Assembly: GCA_947175715.1 (NCBI GenBank)
Contig: CAMWOD010000060.1
Span: forward strand, 1-6,632
Direction of reading: 5' to 3'
DNA from: an uncultured Porphyromonadaceae bacterium
Lineage (GTDB): Bacteria > Bacteroidota > Bacteroidia > Bacteroidales > Muribaculaceae
Length of the DNA: 6,632 bases
Positions 1 through 5,721 of the stretch are shown here, one piece after another. Numbering within the stretch: position 1 is the stretch's first letter; every line of letters begins with the position of its first letter. The notes beneath the pieces were generated by a model that saw only the letters and a program-made list of their open reading frames with translations, did no database searches and was not told where the DNA came from. Position numbers and translations under genes: made by a program.

Positions 1-1175
1 TTGCTGTCCTGTTAATAGCAGTTTTGTCATCTTCGGAGATAGCCGCACGATCGCCGTTTAGACTTTCTAAAGTGACAAATAATGCTGCAAAAGTGGAAAA
101 TGCAGTGACACCTAAAGGGCTTGACGCAAGGCAACTGAAGGCGCTTGAGGCCGTGCGACAAAACTATACACAAGGCAGGATCACAGCAGATAGTGTGGTG
201 AATATTGCGCTATATCATAAGGCGGCGAGTCCGCAGTTGGCCGAACAATGCCTTAAGCTTGTGGCTGATACCAATACGAGGGCCAAAGCTGAGCTTGGTT
301 TGCTGTACACCCACTTCACTACGGCCTATCTTTTCCCTGGCAAGACTTCTGAGGGGGAACGGTTGCTTACTACGGCGGCCAATGCCGGCAGTAACGATGC
401 TTACGACTACCTGGGGGTTTATTACCAGCTTAATAAGAAATATAAGGAGGCTCGTGAGTGCTTCGAGGCGCGAGGTCACAAGAACAACGGTATGTCGCTG
501 TGCATAATCGGAGGCATGTATGAAGACGGCACTGGCTATAAGAAGGATGCCAAGAAAGCTTGCGAATATTATCGGCAGTCGGCGCTTGCCGGTGATGCCA
601 ATGGAGCTACAAAATATGCATATTCGTTGCAGCGTCCATGGTTTGGCGAAGTCAGCCTGCCCGATGCTTTTTTCTGGTTCTATGTAGCCGGCGACATGGG
701 TAATGATGCCGCACGAAGCAACCTGTGGCTACCGTTGACGGGTGAACGCTATGGTGATGACCTGCATACGCTACTGGCACGAAAGTCTCTTGAACTCGTA
801 GAGCAAGGACATGCGGGGCAGAGCTTTTCGGGTGAGCCGCTTTACAAAGATGGATTTCTTAAGGGTATCAAGGCTCGTGAGCAAGCAGCCGAGGGAGGCG
901 ACAACTGGTCGCGCTACTATCTTGGCAGCATGAACTACAATGATGACTTCCTCAACCAAAACTATGGACGTGCGGCTTACTACTACGAGCAGATAGCCAA
1001 AGATGGCAATCTTCCGGCTCCTTTGATGGGGGTGGTATATGAGCGACTTGGCGACATGTATCGCAACGGTAAGGGAGTGAAGTCCAATCCCACAAAAGCC
1101 GCCAAATATACCCAGATGGCCGCCAACCTCGGCAATCTCAAGGCCTACAAGATAGTGGAGGGTATTAAAGACTAA
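1..1175 (+). CDS. Exported Sel1-like repeat (SLR/TPR-like) protein, 5'-partial
   Basis: The reading frame is open from the first complete codon at position 3, so the gene starts before the window. A TTG at 24 is only an internal codon. The visible N-terminus, AVLLIAVLSSSEIAARS, looks like the hydrophobic core and cleavage region of a signal peptide, with no lipobox cysteine; export to the periplasm or surface is inferred. The rest is helical-pair repeats of the Sel1 type. Recognisable units include IGGMYEDGTGYKKDAKKACE at about 502-561, YLGSMNYNDDFLNQNYGRAA at about 918-977, and a near-consensus last unit, RLGDMYRNGKGVKSNPTKAA, at about 1044-1103. Sel1 repeats are protein-interaction scaffolds and imply no enzymatic activity. 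The stop lies 13 bases before the adenylation gene ATG, so co-transcription is likely. The partner and the role are unknown. The family call is firm; the specific function is not. Confidence 0.85.
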   Translation, partial: AVLLIAVLSSSEIAARSPFRLSKVTNNAAKVENAVTPKGLDARQLKALEAVRQNYTQGRITADSVVNIALYHKAASPQLAEQCLKLVADTNTRAKAELGLLYTHFTTAYLFPGKTSEGERLLTTAANAGSNDAYDYLGVYYQLNKKYKEARECFEARGHKNNGMSLCIIGGMYEDGTGYKKDAKKACEYYRQSALAGDANGATKYAYSLQRPWFGEVSLPDAFFWFYVAGDMGNDAARSNLWLPLTGERYGDDLHTLLARKSLELVEQGHAGQSFSGEPLYKDGFLKGIKAREQAAEGGDNWSRYYLGSMNYNDDFLNQNYGRAAYYYEQIAKDGNLPAPLMGVVYERLGDMYRNGKGVKSNPTKAAKYTQMAANLGNLKAYKIVEGIKD

Positions 1176-1188
1176 CCAGCGATTGAAT

Positions 1189-2622
1189 ATGAAGAGAACG
1201 GTATATTCAGTCTTTAAGAAGACTGCCGATAAATATTACGATAAGCCTGCAATCATCGAGGATGACCGTGTTTTGACATATGCTGAGCTTGATGCGATGG
1301 TCGATGCGATTGCAGCAAAGTTTTATGACTGTAGGCCTCAGTCGGTAGGAATAGTGATGCATCATGGTGCCGAGCTTATAGCGGCGATGCTCGCCGTGAT
1401 GAAGAGTGGCGCGTTTTATGTGCCGGCCGAGCCCACACTCCCCCAGGAGCGCATCGACTATATGATGAAAACGGCCGGGGTGGATATCATAATTACCGAT
1501 AATTTTTGCAGGCATCTGAAGCCGGCTGAGGTTGCGACAATCGATCGTAGCGAGCCCGACGGCTTGGCTTACGTGCTCTATACGTCGGGCACATCGGGTA
1601 AGCCTAAAGGCGTCAGTGTGGAGAATCATTCGGTGGTCAACTATTGCGAGGCATTCGAAGCTGAGTTTAATACCGGACCTGGCGATGTGATGCTGCAGTA
1701 CTCGGTATGCTCTTTCGACATCTTTGTAGAGGAGGTCTATACTACTCTTCTCAATGGTGCTGCCCTATGCATCCCTTCACATGCTGTGCACAACGGCTCG
1801 CTCGCCGGGCTGCTTAAGTTTGCTGAGCGTCATGGGGTCACAATCATCGACGGATTCCCCTATCTACTTGCCGAGATGAACAAGATCGACTCCATCCCCA
1901 AGTCAGTCAGACTTATAATCAGTGGAGGCGATGTGATACGTGCCAGTTACATTACCCGCCTCAAAGATCTCGGTATAAAAATCTACAACACTTACGGCCC
2001 GAGTGAAACCACCGTGTGCTCCAACTATTTTCGTGTCGACAATGCCCAGCCGCTCGCCGATGGCACTTTACCCATAGGCAAGGCTGTAAAAGGGGTTGAG
2101 GTAAAGATCCTCGACAAGAATCTTAAGGAGGTGCCGAAGGGCACAGTCGGCGAAATCTGTATTTTTGGCGAGGGTGTGAGCCGCGGATATATCAATAATG
2201 CCCCTGAGCAGGCTAATTTCGTATCCCTCGACGATGGCACCCGTATGTACCGTAGTGGTGACCTCGGCTATGAGCTCCCCGACGGCAACATCGCATTTCT
2301 GCACCGCCGCGACGACCAGGTGATGATACTTGGTAAGAGGGTCGAGCCCGAGGAGGTAGAAAATGTGCTCAACATCTGCCCCGAGGTGGAGCGAGGCGTA
2401 GTACGCGCATTTCTCGACGACAATGGATTGCACTACCTTACAGCCTACATCATACCTAAAGACGGTGTGAAGCTTAAAGAGATACGCAACTACCTCAGCG
2501 ATAGATTCGCCAATTTTATGGTGCCCGAATTTTTTGTTAAGGTCAAGTCAATCCCTTTGACACGCCGCGGCAAGGTAGATGTGGGGGCACTCCCGGTAGT
2601 GATGAAGGAGGGAGGTGTGTGA
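1189..2622 (+). CDS. Stand-alone amino-acid adenylation (A-domain, DltA/NRPS-like) enzyme
   Basis: This is a cytosolic ANL-superfamily enzyme of 477 aa. Members make an aminoacyl-AMP from an amino acid and ATP and usually load it onto a carrier-protein phosphopantetheine. The core motifs are all present in order: LTYAEL (29-34), P-loop YTSGTSGKPKG (131-141), FDIFVEE (176-182), NTYGPSE (267-273), YRSGDLG (354-360), RRDDQVMILGKRVEPEEVE (373-391), and RGKVD with the catalytic Lys462. Asp177 matches the residue that binds the substrate amino group, so an amino-acid substrate is likely. Aligned by eye to GrsA, the pocket reads D-I-E-D-I-G-T-V-C-K. There is no carrier, condensation or thioesterase domain. 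I chose ATG 1189; the TTG at 1183 adds only two residues, and neither start has an SD. The stop overlaps the next ATG (TGATG). DltA (D-alanine activation) is the nearest familiar name, but no dltB, dltC or dltD is adjacent, so I withhold the symbol. Confidence 0.9.
   Translation: MKRTVYSVFKKTADKYYDKPAIIEDDRVLTYAELDAMVDAIAAKFYDCRPQSVGIVMHHGAELIAAMLAVMKSGAFYVPAEPTLPQERIDYMMKTAGVDIIITDNFCRHLKPAEVATIDRSEPDGLAYVLYTSGTSGKPKGVSVENHSVVNYCEAFEAEFNTGPGDVMLQYSVCSFDIFVEEVYTTLLNGAALCIPSHAVHNGSLAGLLKFAERHGVTIIDGFPYLLAEMNKIDSIPKSVRLIISGGDVIRASYITRLKDLGIKIYNTYGPSETTVCSNYFRVDNAQPLADGTLPIGKAVKGVEVKILDKNLKEVPKGTVGEICIFGEGVSRGYINNAPEQANFVSLDDGTRMYRSGDLGYELPDGNIAFLHRRDDQVMILGKRVEPEEVENVLNICPEVERGVVRAFLDDNGLHYLTAYIIPKDGVKLKEIRNYLSDRFANFMVPEFFVKVKSIPLTRRGKVDVGALPVVMKEGGV
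2605..2615 (+). promoter_or_regulatory. Strong Shine-Dalgarno for the GNAT gene
   Basis: The purine run AAGGAGGGAGG lies inside the last codons of the adenylation gene, six bases before the ATG at 2622. It supports that ATG over the GTG at 2619 and fits coupled translation across the TGATG junction. The run also encodes Lys-Glu-Gly-Gly of the upstream protein, so its presence could be partly accidental. Confidence 0.6.
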
Positions 2623-3077
2623 TGGTCGATGTGAGAGAGGTCAAGGATATTGACTCGTTGATGTCATGGCGCACCGAAGTGATTCGTACGGTATTCGGTG
2701 TCGAAGCTGACAGCGATTTGCTTGAGGCTAATCGTCAATATTATATCCATCATGTAGACGATGGCACGCACTATGCCGTTGTGGCATCATCTGATGGCAT
2801 CGATTGCGGATGTGGTGGTATATGCCTTACAGAGGAACTGCCATCGCCCGACAACCCTACGGGCAAGTGCGCTTACCTGATGAACATATATGTGCGCAAG
2901 GAGTTCCGTAATCATGGCGTTGCCCACACGATTGTGTCACGATTGGTGGATCAGGCTCAGGAGAAAGGGTGCGGTAAAATATATCTTGAAACTACTGCCG
3001 ACGGGAAACCTGTATACACCTCTCTGGGATTCTGCGATATGGCCGATATGATGAAGTATTATGACAAGGCTAATTAA
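2622..3077 (+). CDS. GNAT-family N-acetyltransferase
   Basis: A 151-aa single-domain protein of the Gcn5-related N-acetyltransferase fold, which moves an acetyl (or other acyl) group from CoA to an amine. The acyl-CoA pyrophosphate-binding loop is RNHGVA at residues 96-101, matching [RQ]-x-x-G-x-[GA]. It follows the strand YLMNIYVRKEF (85-95) and opens helix 3. The C-terminal YLETTADGKPVYTSLGF (121-137) is the usual motif B region. No signal peptide or membrane segment is seen, so it is cytosolic. The ATG at 2622 shares one base with the upstream TGA and has a strong SD; the GTG at 2619 is unlikely. The 3' end overlaps the hydrolase gene by 17 bases. The substrate cannot be read from the sequence. 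The context suggests it acylates a small amine made or activated by the adenylation enzyme, which is inference. Confidence 0.9.
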   Translation: MVDVREVKDIDSLMSWRTEVIRTVFGVEADSDLLEANRQYYIHHVDDGTHYAVVASSDGIDCGCGGICLTEELPSPDNPTGKCAYLMNIYVRKEFRNHGVAHTIVSRLVDQAQEKGCGKIYLETTADGKPVYTSLGFCDMADMMKYYDKAN

Positions 3078-3729
3078 CATTAAAAATCTGAAATGTCTTT
3101 GTAGCTCTACAGTCAGCAAGGACAAAATAGCTTATATTCTTTATCCGCTGGATATGCTGTCAAGTTGGATAGAGCCTGCGGCCAAGAGGTATGGAGCGAC
3201 TATTGTGGTGATTACCGGCATGGATTGGCAGAATGTGTTCAGCCCATGGCCGGCTCCCGGAGTGCCGAAGGGCGACCCTGATTTCAAGGGGGAGTCTCCT
3301 GAATTTCTTGAACTTTTGCGGCACGAGGTCATACCACAAGTGGAGCAGACAATCGGTGTGGCTGATAATGCTGATCGTACCCTCGTGGGTGTTTCGATGT
3401 CGGGACTGTTCGCACTGTGGCAATGGATGGTATGCGACACATTCAGCAACATTGCCTCCCTCTCAGGCTCTTTCTGGTACGAAGGATTTGTGAATTGGAT
3501 GAATATTATCGATATTCCCCACAAATCGGGCATGGGATTCTTCTTGCTCGGCGATCAGGAGCCTAAATCGAATGTCAAGACATTCCAAACGGTAGGACAG
3601 AATACTGATGCCGTAATTAGTCTGTTAAAAACTAATGATATACAAGTGCGATTTGACAGTGTGCCCGGCAATCATTTTGCCGATCCTATACCTCGTCTCG
3701 AACGAGCATTCTCAGCGCTGTATTTATAA
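3061..3729 (+). CDS. Putative Fes/IroE-like esterase, alpha/beta hydrolase
   Basis: A 222-aa alpha/beta-hydrolase resembling the putative-esterase family that includes enterochelin esterases and esterase D. The nucleophile elbow is GVSMSGLFALW (110-120), with Ser112 as likely nucleophile; it matches the Fes-type G-x-S-x-x-G pattern. The block SPWPAP...FKGESPEFLELLRHEVIP (61-92) is typical of Fes/IroE-like proteins. The acid may lie in LGDQEPKS (163-170), and His205 in PGNHFAD is the probable catalytic histidine. There is no signal peptide, unlike many periplasmic relatives, so action in the cytoplasm is expected. The ATG at 3061 overlaps the GNAT gene by 17 bases. The first 20 residues (before KIAYILYPL) look poorly structured, so the true start could differ slightly. 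Siderophore-ester cleavage is one possibility, but no siderophore genes are seen. Deacylation of the neighbouring enzymes' product is equally possible. Confidence 0.8.
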   Translation: MTRLINIKNLKCLCSSTVSKDKIAYILYPLDMLSSWIEPAAKRYGATIVVITGMDWQNVFSPWPAPGVPKGDPDFKGESPEFLELLRHEVIPQVEQTIGVADNADRTLVGVSMSGLFALWQWMVCDTFSNIASLSGSFWYEGFVNWMNIIDIPHKSGMGFFLLGDQEPKSNVKTFQTVGQNTDAVISLLKTNDIQVRFDSVPGNHFADPIPRLERAFSALYL

Positions 3730-3744
3730 TCCAAATTGTACAAG

Positions 3745-3786
3745 GCATGCCTATACTGCCAAACGAAATGACAAGTATAGGCATGC
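3745..3786. terminator. Perfect 13-bp inverted repeat between convergent genes, likely bidirectional terminator
   Basis: Arms GCATGCCTATACT (3745-3757) and AGTATAGGCATGC (3774-3786) are perfectly complementary around a 16-base loop. The hairpin lies 15 bases after the hydrolase stop and 21 bases beyond the metallo-hydrolase stop on the other strand, the expected place for a shared terminator. Neither side has a clear T-run, so it is not a textbook intrinsic terminator. It could also be an mRNA-end-protecting hairpin or a protein site. Confidence 0.6.
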
Positions 3787-3807
3787 AGAAAGTATGATAG
3801 GAAAAGT

Positions 3808-4434
3808 TTATCCGAGTAGTAGCTGGCGTTGCTGGGCTACAGTAATAGGGGAAGAGTGACCCGAGAGGAGGAGAGTATCATCGGGAAGCGTAAGAATCTT
3901 GTTTACTATCGATTCTTCCAATAGGTGGCGCTTGCCGCCTGGAAAGTGGGTCAGGCCGGGGCCGTGTTGATAGAGCAGATCGCCAACGAAGGCCGCTTTT
4001 TCCGTTGGGGAGTAGAATGTTACAGATCCAGGTGTATGCCCCGGTGTGTGTATAACGTTAAGATAGAAGTTCGAATTAGAACTTAACACAATGGTTTCCC
4101 CACCGTTAAACTCTTCGTAATGATTCACCGTAATGCCTCTGCCCGAATTACCGCTGAGGTTGAGGTATGTGTCGGCCAGATATGGTGCATCGTCGGGATG
4201 GATGTATATTGGTGCTCCGAGATTTTCGCTCAGCTGTGCGGCTGCTCCGAAGTGGTCGAAGTGGCCGTGGGTGAGAAGTATTTTTTCAATAGTCCAGCCA
4301 TTGCTCACCACGGCATCGTATATCAACCCGGCTTGAGCCCCAGGGTCGATGATGAACCCACGCCTGGTCAGAGGGTCAATATAGAAATAACAATTGGTGG
4401 CAAACACACCTTGTACTGTCAGTTCTTTAATCAT
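3808..4434 (-). CDS. Metallo-beta-lactamase-fold hydrolase, glyoxalase II-like
   Basis: A 208-aa cytosolic metallo-beta-lactamase-fold protein with the complete two-metal site: THGHFDH (His56, His58, Asp60, His61), HTPGHTPGS (His133), VGDLLY (Asp152) and SGHSSP (His193). Length and motif spacing match the short glyoxalase II-like group (YcbL-type), which hydrolyses thioesters such as S-lactoylglutathione or analogues. The long C-terminal glutathione-binding domain of classical GloB is absent, so the true thiol may be another one. The start is ATG 4434, giving MIKELTVQG. A longer frame from TTG 4449 is rejected because GGAGG sits eight bases before ATG 4434 and would otherwise be coding. It is the last gene of the marR-dsbA unit, 21 bases after the dsbA stop. 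A role in detoxifying thiol adducts or thioesters under redox or electrophile stress is inferred from this context. Confidence 0.9.
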   Translation of the reverse strand: MIKELTVQGVFATNCYFYIDPLTRRGFIIDPGAQAGLIYDAVVSNGWTIEKILLTHGHFDHFGAAAQLSENLGAPIYIHPDDAPYLADTYLNLSGNSGRGITVNHYEEFNGGETIVLSSNSNFYLNVIHTPGHTPGSVTFYSPTEKAAFVGDLLYQHGPGLTHFPGGKRHLLEESIVNKILTLPDDTLLLSGHSSPITVAQQRQLLLG

Positions 4435-4442
4435 CGTCAGGT

Positions 4443-4447
4443 CCTCC
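4443..4447 (-). promoter_or_regulatory. Shine-Dalgarno deciding the start of the metallo-hydrolase
   Basis: On the minus strand GGAGG is followed by eight bases and then ATG at 4434. This ideal spacing argues that translation starts at 4434 and not at the in-frame TTG at 4449. Confidence 0.7.
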
Positions 4448-4455
4448 AAATTATT

Positions 4456-5163
4456 TTATAACAGTTGACACCCATCGGGCCCGCATACGTGTGGGCGTTC
4501 ACTCGTGGTGGAGGGCTCCTGTTTCTTCAATTCTCGTTGGAGCGCCAGTTTAAACGACTCGGTTGACATGGCGCCAGGCACGGCAAAACCTCCGTTGAAC
4601 ACTATGTAGGGAACGCCGTGAACTCCCCGCATCGCTGCCTCACGCTCATCGAAACGTACTTCATCGTCGTACATCTCAGAGTCGAGCACTTCTTTTACCT
4701 CGGGCTCCTTCATGCCTGCCTGCAAAGCTTTATCGAGAAGAACTTTGTGGTCGGATAAAATGAGATTTTCTACGAAGTAAGCTTTGAAAAGAGTTTCATT
4801 TAGGCGTGCTACAGTCGCTCTGTCATACTTTGCCTCAGCGAGCTTCATCAGGCGGTGGGCGTCGCGAGTGTTGGAATACTGAGTTGTAGCATAGCGGAAG
4901 TCTATGCCAAGCTCCTTGCCAAGGTCCGATATTTGTTCGATCTGCTGCTTGGCCGCTTCAAGCGATAGGCGATATTTCGTTGCGAAACGTTCGGGAGTTG
5001 AGGTTACTACCTCTTTCGGTGCAGTCGGATCGAGCTCAAAGGCACGATAGTCAATCTGTACGTCGTCTTTTATGCCGAGTTCTTCAATTGCCCGCTCGAG
5101 GCGTGTCTCACCAATGTAGCAGTATGGGCAAGCAAAGTCGCTCCAGATAGTTAGTGTCATCAT
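4456..5163 (-). CDS. DsbA-family (FrnE-like) thiol-disulfide oxidoreductase
   Basis: A 235-aa thioredoxin-fold protein of the DsbA/FrnE type. The N-terminus TIWSDFACPYCYIGETRLE (5-23) carries the active-site CPYC at 12-15 directly after the first strand. The long helical insertion follows, then GVPYIVFNG (183-191) with the cis-proline Pro185, which closes the fold. There is no signal peptide, so it is cytosolic like FrnE and unlike periplasmic DsbA. A second cysteine pair, CGPDGC (227-232), lies at the extreme C-terminus; Deinococcus FrnE is described as having an extra C-terminal CX4C that works with the main site. Two adjacent ATGs start the gene (5163 and 5160). AAAGGAAA just upstream, overlapping the gap after marR, serves as SD. 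The gap to marR is 16 bases, so they form one operon. Members oxidise, reduce or isomerise disulfides; a 2-hydroxychromene-2-carboxylate isomerase-type activity is a less likely reading because CPYC is intact. Confidence 0.92.
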   Translation of the reverse strand: MMTLTIWSDFACPYCYIGETRLERAIEELGIKDDVQIDYRAFELDPTAPKEVVTSTPERFATKYRLSLEAAKQQIEQISDLGKELGIDFRYATTQYSNTRDAHRLMKLAEAKYDRATVARLNETLFKAYFVENLILSDHKVLLDKALQAGMKEPEVKEVLDSEMYDDEVRFDEREAAMRGVHGVPYIVFNGGFAVPGAMSTESFKLALQRELKKQEPSTTSERPHVCGPDGCQLL

Positions 5164-5179
5164 AGTTGTGTTTCCTTTC

Positions 5180-5611
5180 TTATTTTTGAGTTAGTATTAG
5201 TTTCAGCACACTGACAAATGTTTCCATATCATCAGGATTTATGATATCCGTGAGGGTCTGGTGGCGGTCTGCGGCAACTTGCATTATCATCGGCTCAATT
5301 GCCGTCCCATGGTCCGCGAGCCATATACGGCGGCACTTATGGCTTACTGCCTCGACTCGTACCAGCCCTTTACGCTCCATTGCACTGATGCATCTGCTCA
5401 CACCGGCCTTATCCTTGCCGATCAGAGTGGATATATCGCACTGCTGCATACCGTCATGGGTGTAAAGACAGCGCAAGACAAGATATTCCATCGGTGTGAT
5501 GTCAAGACCTTTAGCCGCTAAAGCCGCCGATAGGCCTGACAATTGCTGCTGATAAGCTGCGCCAATCAGGCAGCCGATATTGGGCATTCCGTATTCCGAT
5601 ACATTTGTCAT
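5180..5611 (-). CDS. MarR-family transcriptional regulator with OhrR-like N-terminal cysteine
   Basis: A 143-aa winged-helix repressor of the MarR family, normal in length. The N-terminal dimerisation helix is followed by LDITPMEYLVLRCLY (36-50). The helix-turn-helix then spans about 56-83 (CDISTLIGKDKAGVSRCISA, then the turn to KGLVRV). The wing is about 84-98, and a C-terminal dimerisation helix follows. The protein has five cysteines (14, 48, 58, 74, 93). Cys14, before the first long helix and 25 residues ahead of the DIT motif, lies at almost the same spacing as the peroxide-sensing cysteine of Bacillus OhrR (24 residues). Thiol sensing is therefore plausible but inferred. I chose ATG 5611. 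The frame opens at GTG 5632, but the GGAGG there touches that GTG, too close to serve it, and it is too far from 5611; 5611 gives the usual family length. It heads the operon with the dsbA-like and metallo-hydrolase genes and probably represses itself through the inverted repeat at 5640-5659. Confidence 0.9.
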   Translation of the reverse strand: MTNVSEYGMPNIGCLIGAAYQQQLSGLSAALAAKGLDITPMEYLVLRCLYTHDGMQQCDISTLIGKDKAGVSRCISAMERKGLVRVEAVSHKCRRIWLADHGTAIEPMIMQVAADRHQTLTDIINPDDMETFVSVLKLILTQK

Positions 5612-5639
5612 AGTATCTATATAACAATCCACCCTCCAA

Positions 5640-5659
5640 ATAGTTGCGTTGTCAACTAT
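5640..5659. promoter_or_regulatory. Candidate MarR operator (20-bp inverted repeat)
   Basis: ATAGTTG (5640-5646) and CAACTAT (5653-5659) form a perfect 7-6-7 inverted repeat. A nested GTTG-T-CAAC palindrome sits at 5648-5656. The site is 28 bases upstream of the marR start, inside the only intergenic gap that can hold this operon's promoter. Size and position match MarR autoregulatory operators. I could not place a convincing Bacteroidales -7/-33 promoter next to it. Confidence 0.55.
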
Positions 5660-5721
5660 CTTAAGGATGGATTATGATGTCTCTTAATGTATAATGGCAT
5701 TTTGAGGGTTTCCATTTATAC

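Noticed and set aside
1189..2622. Naming the adenylation gene dltA
   Set aside because: No dltB, dltC or dltD neighbours are seen and the pocket is acidic; only the broader family is supported.
4435..4449. TTG 4449 as start of the metallo-hydrolase
   Set aside because: It would translate the ideal GGAGG that precedes ATG 4434, and relatives usually begin near MI(K).
5162..5168. A second ATAGTTG half-site near the dsbA start
   Set aside because: A single seven-base match in coding and SD context with no inverted partner; chance is likely.
3808..5465. Plus-strand open frames opposite the metallo-hydrolase, DsbA-like and MarR genes
   Set aside because: They lie wholly antisense to genes with complete catalytic or DNA-binding motifs, and their products show no family features.
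5693..5716. AATGG...CCATT short inverted repeat after the hipA stop as a terminator
   Set aside because: The stem is only five base pairs with a 14-base loop and is AT-rich, too weak to call.
5612..5721. A Bacteroidales TAnnTTTG / TTTG-type promoter for marR
   Set aside because: No match with acceptable spacing was found by eye; a TTGACA lies in the operator region, but no -10 box at a normal distance follows it.
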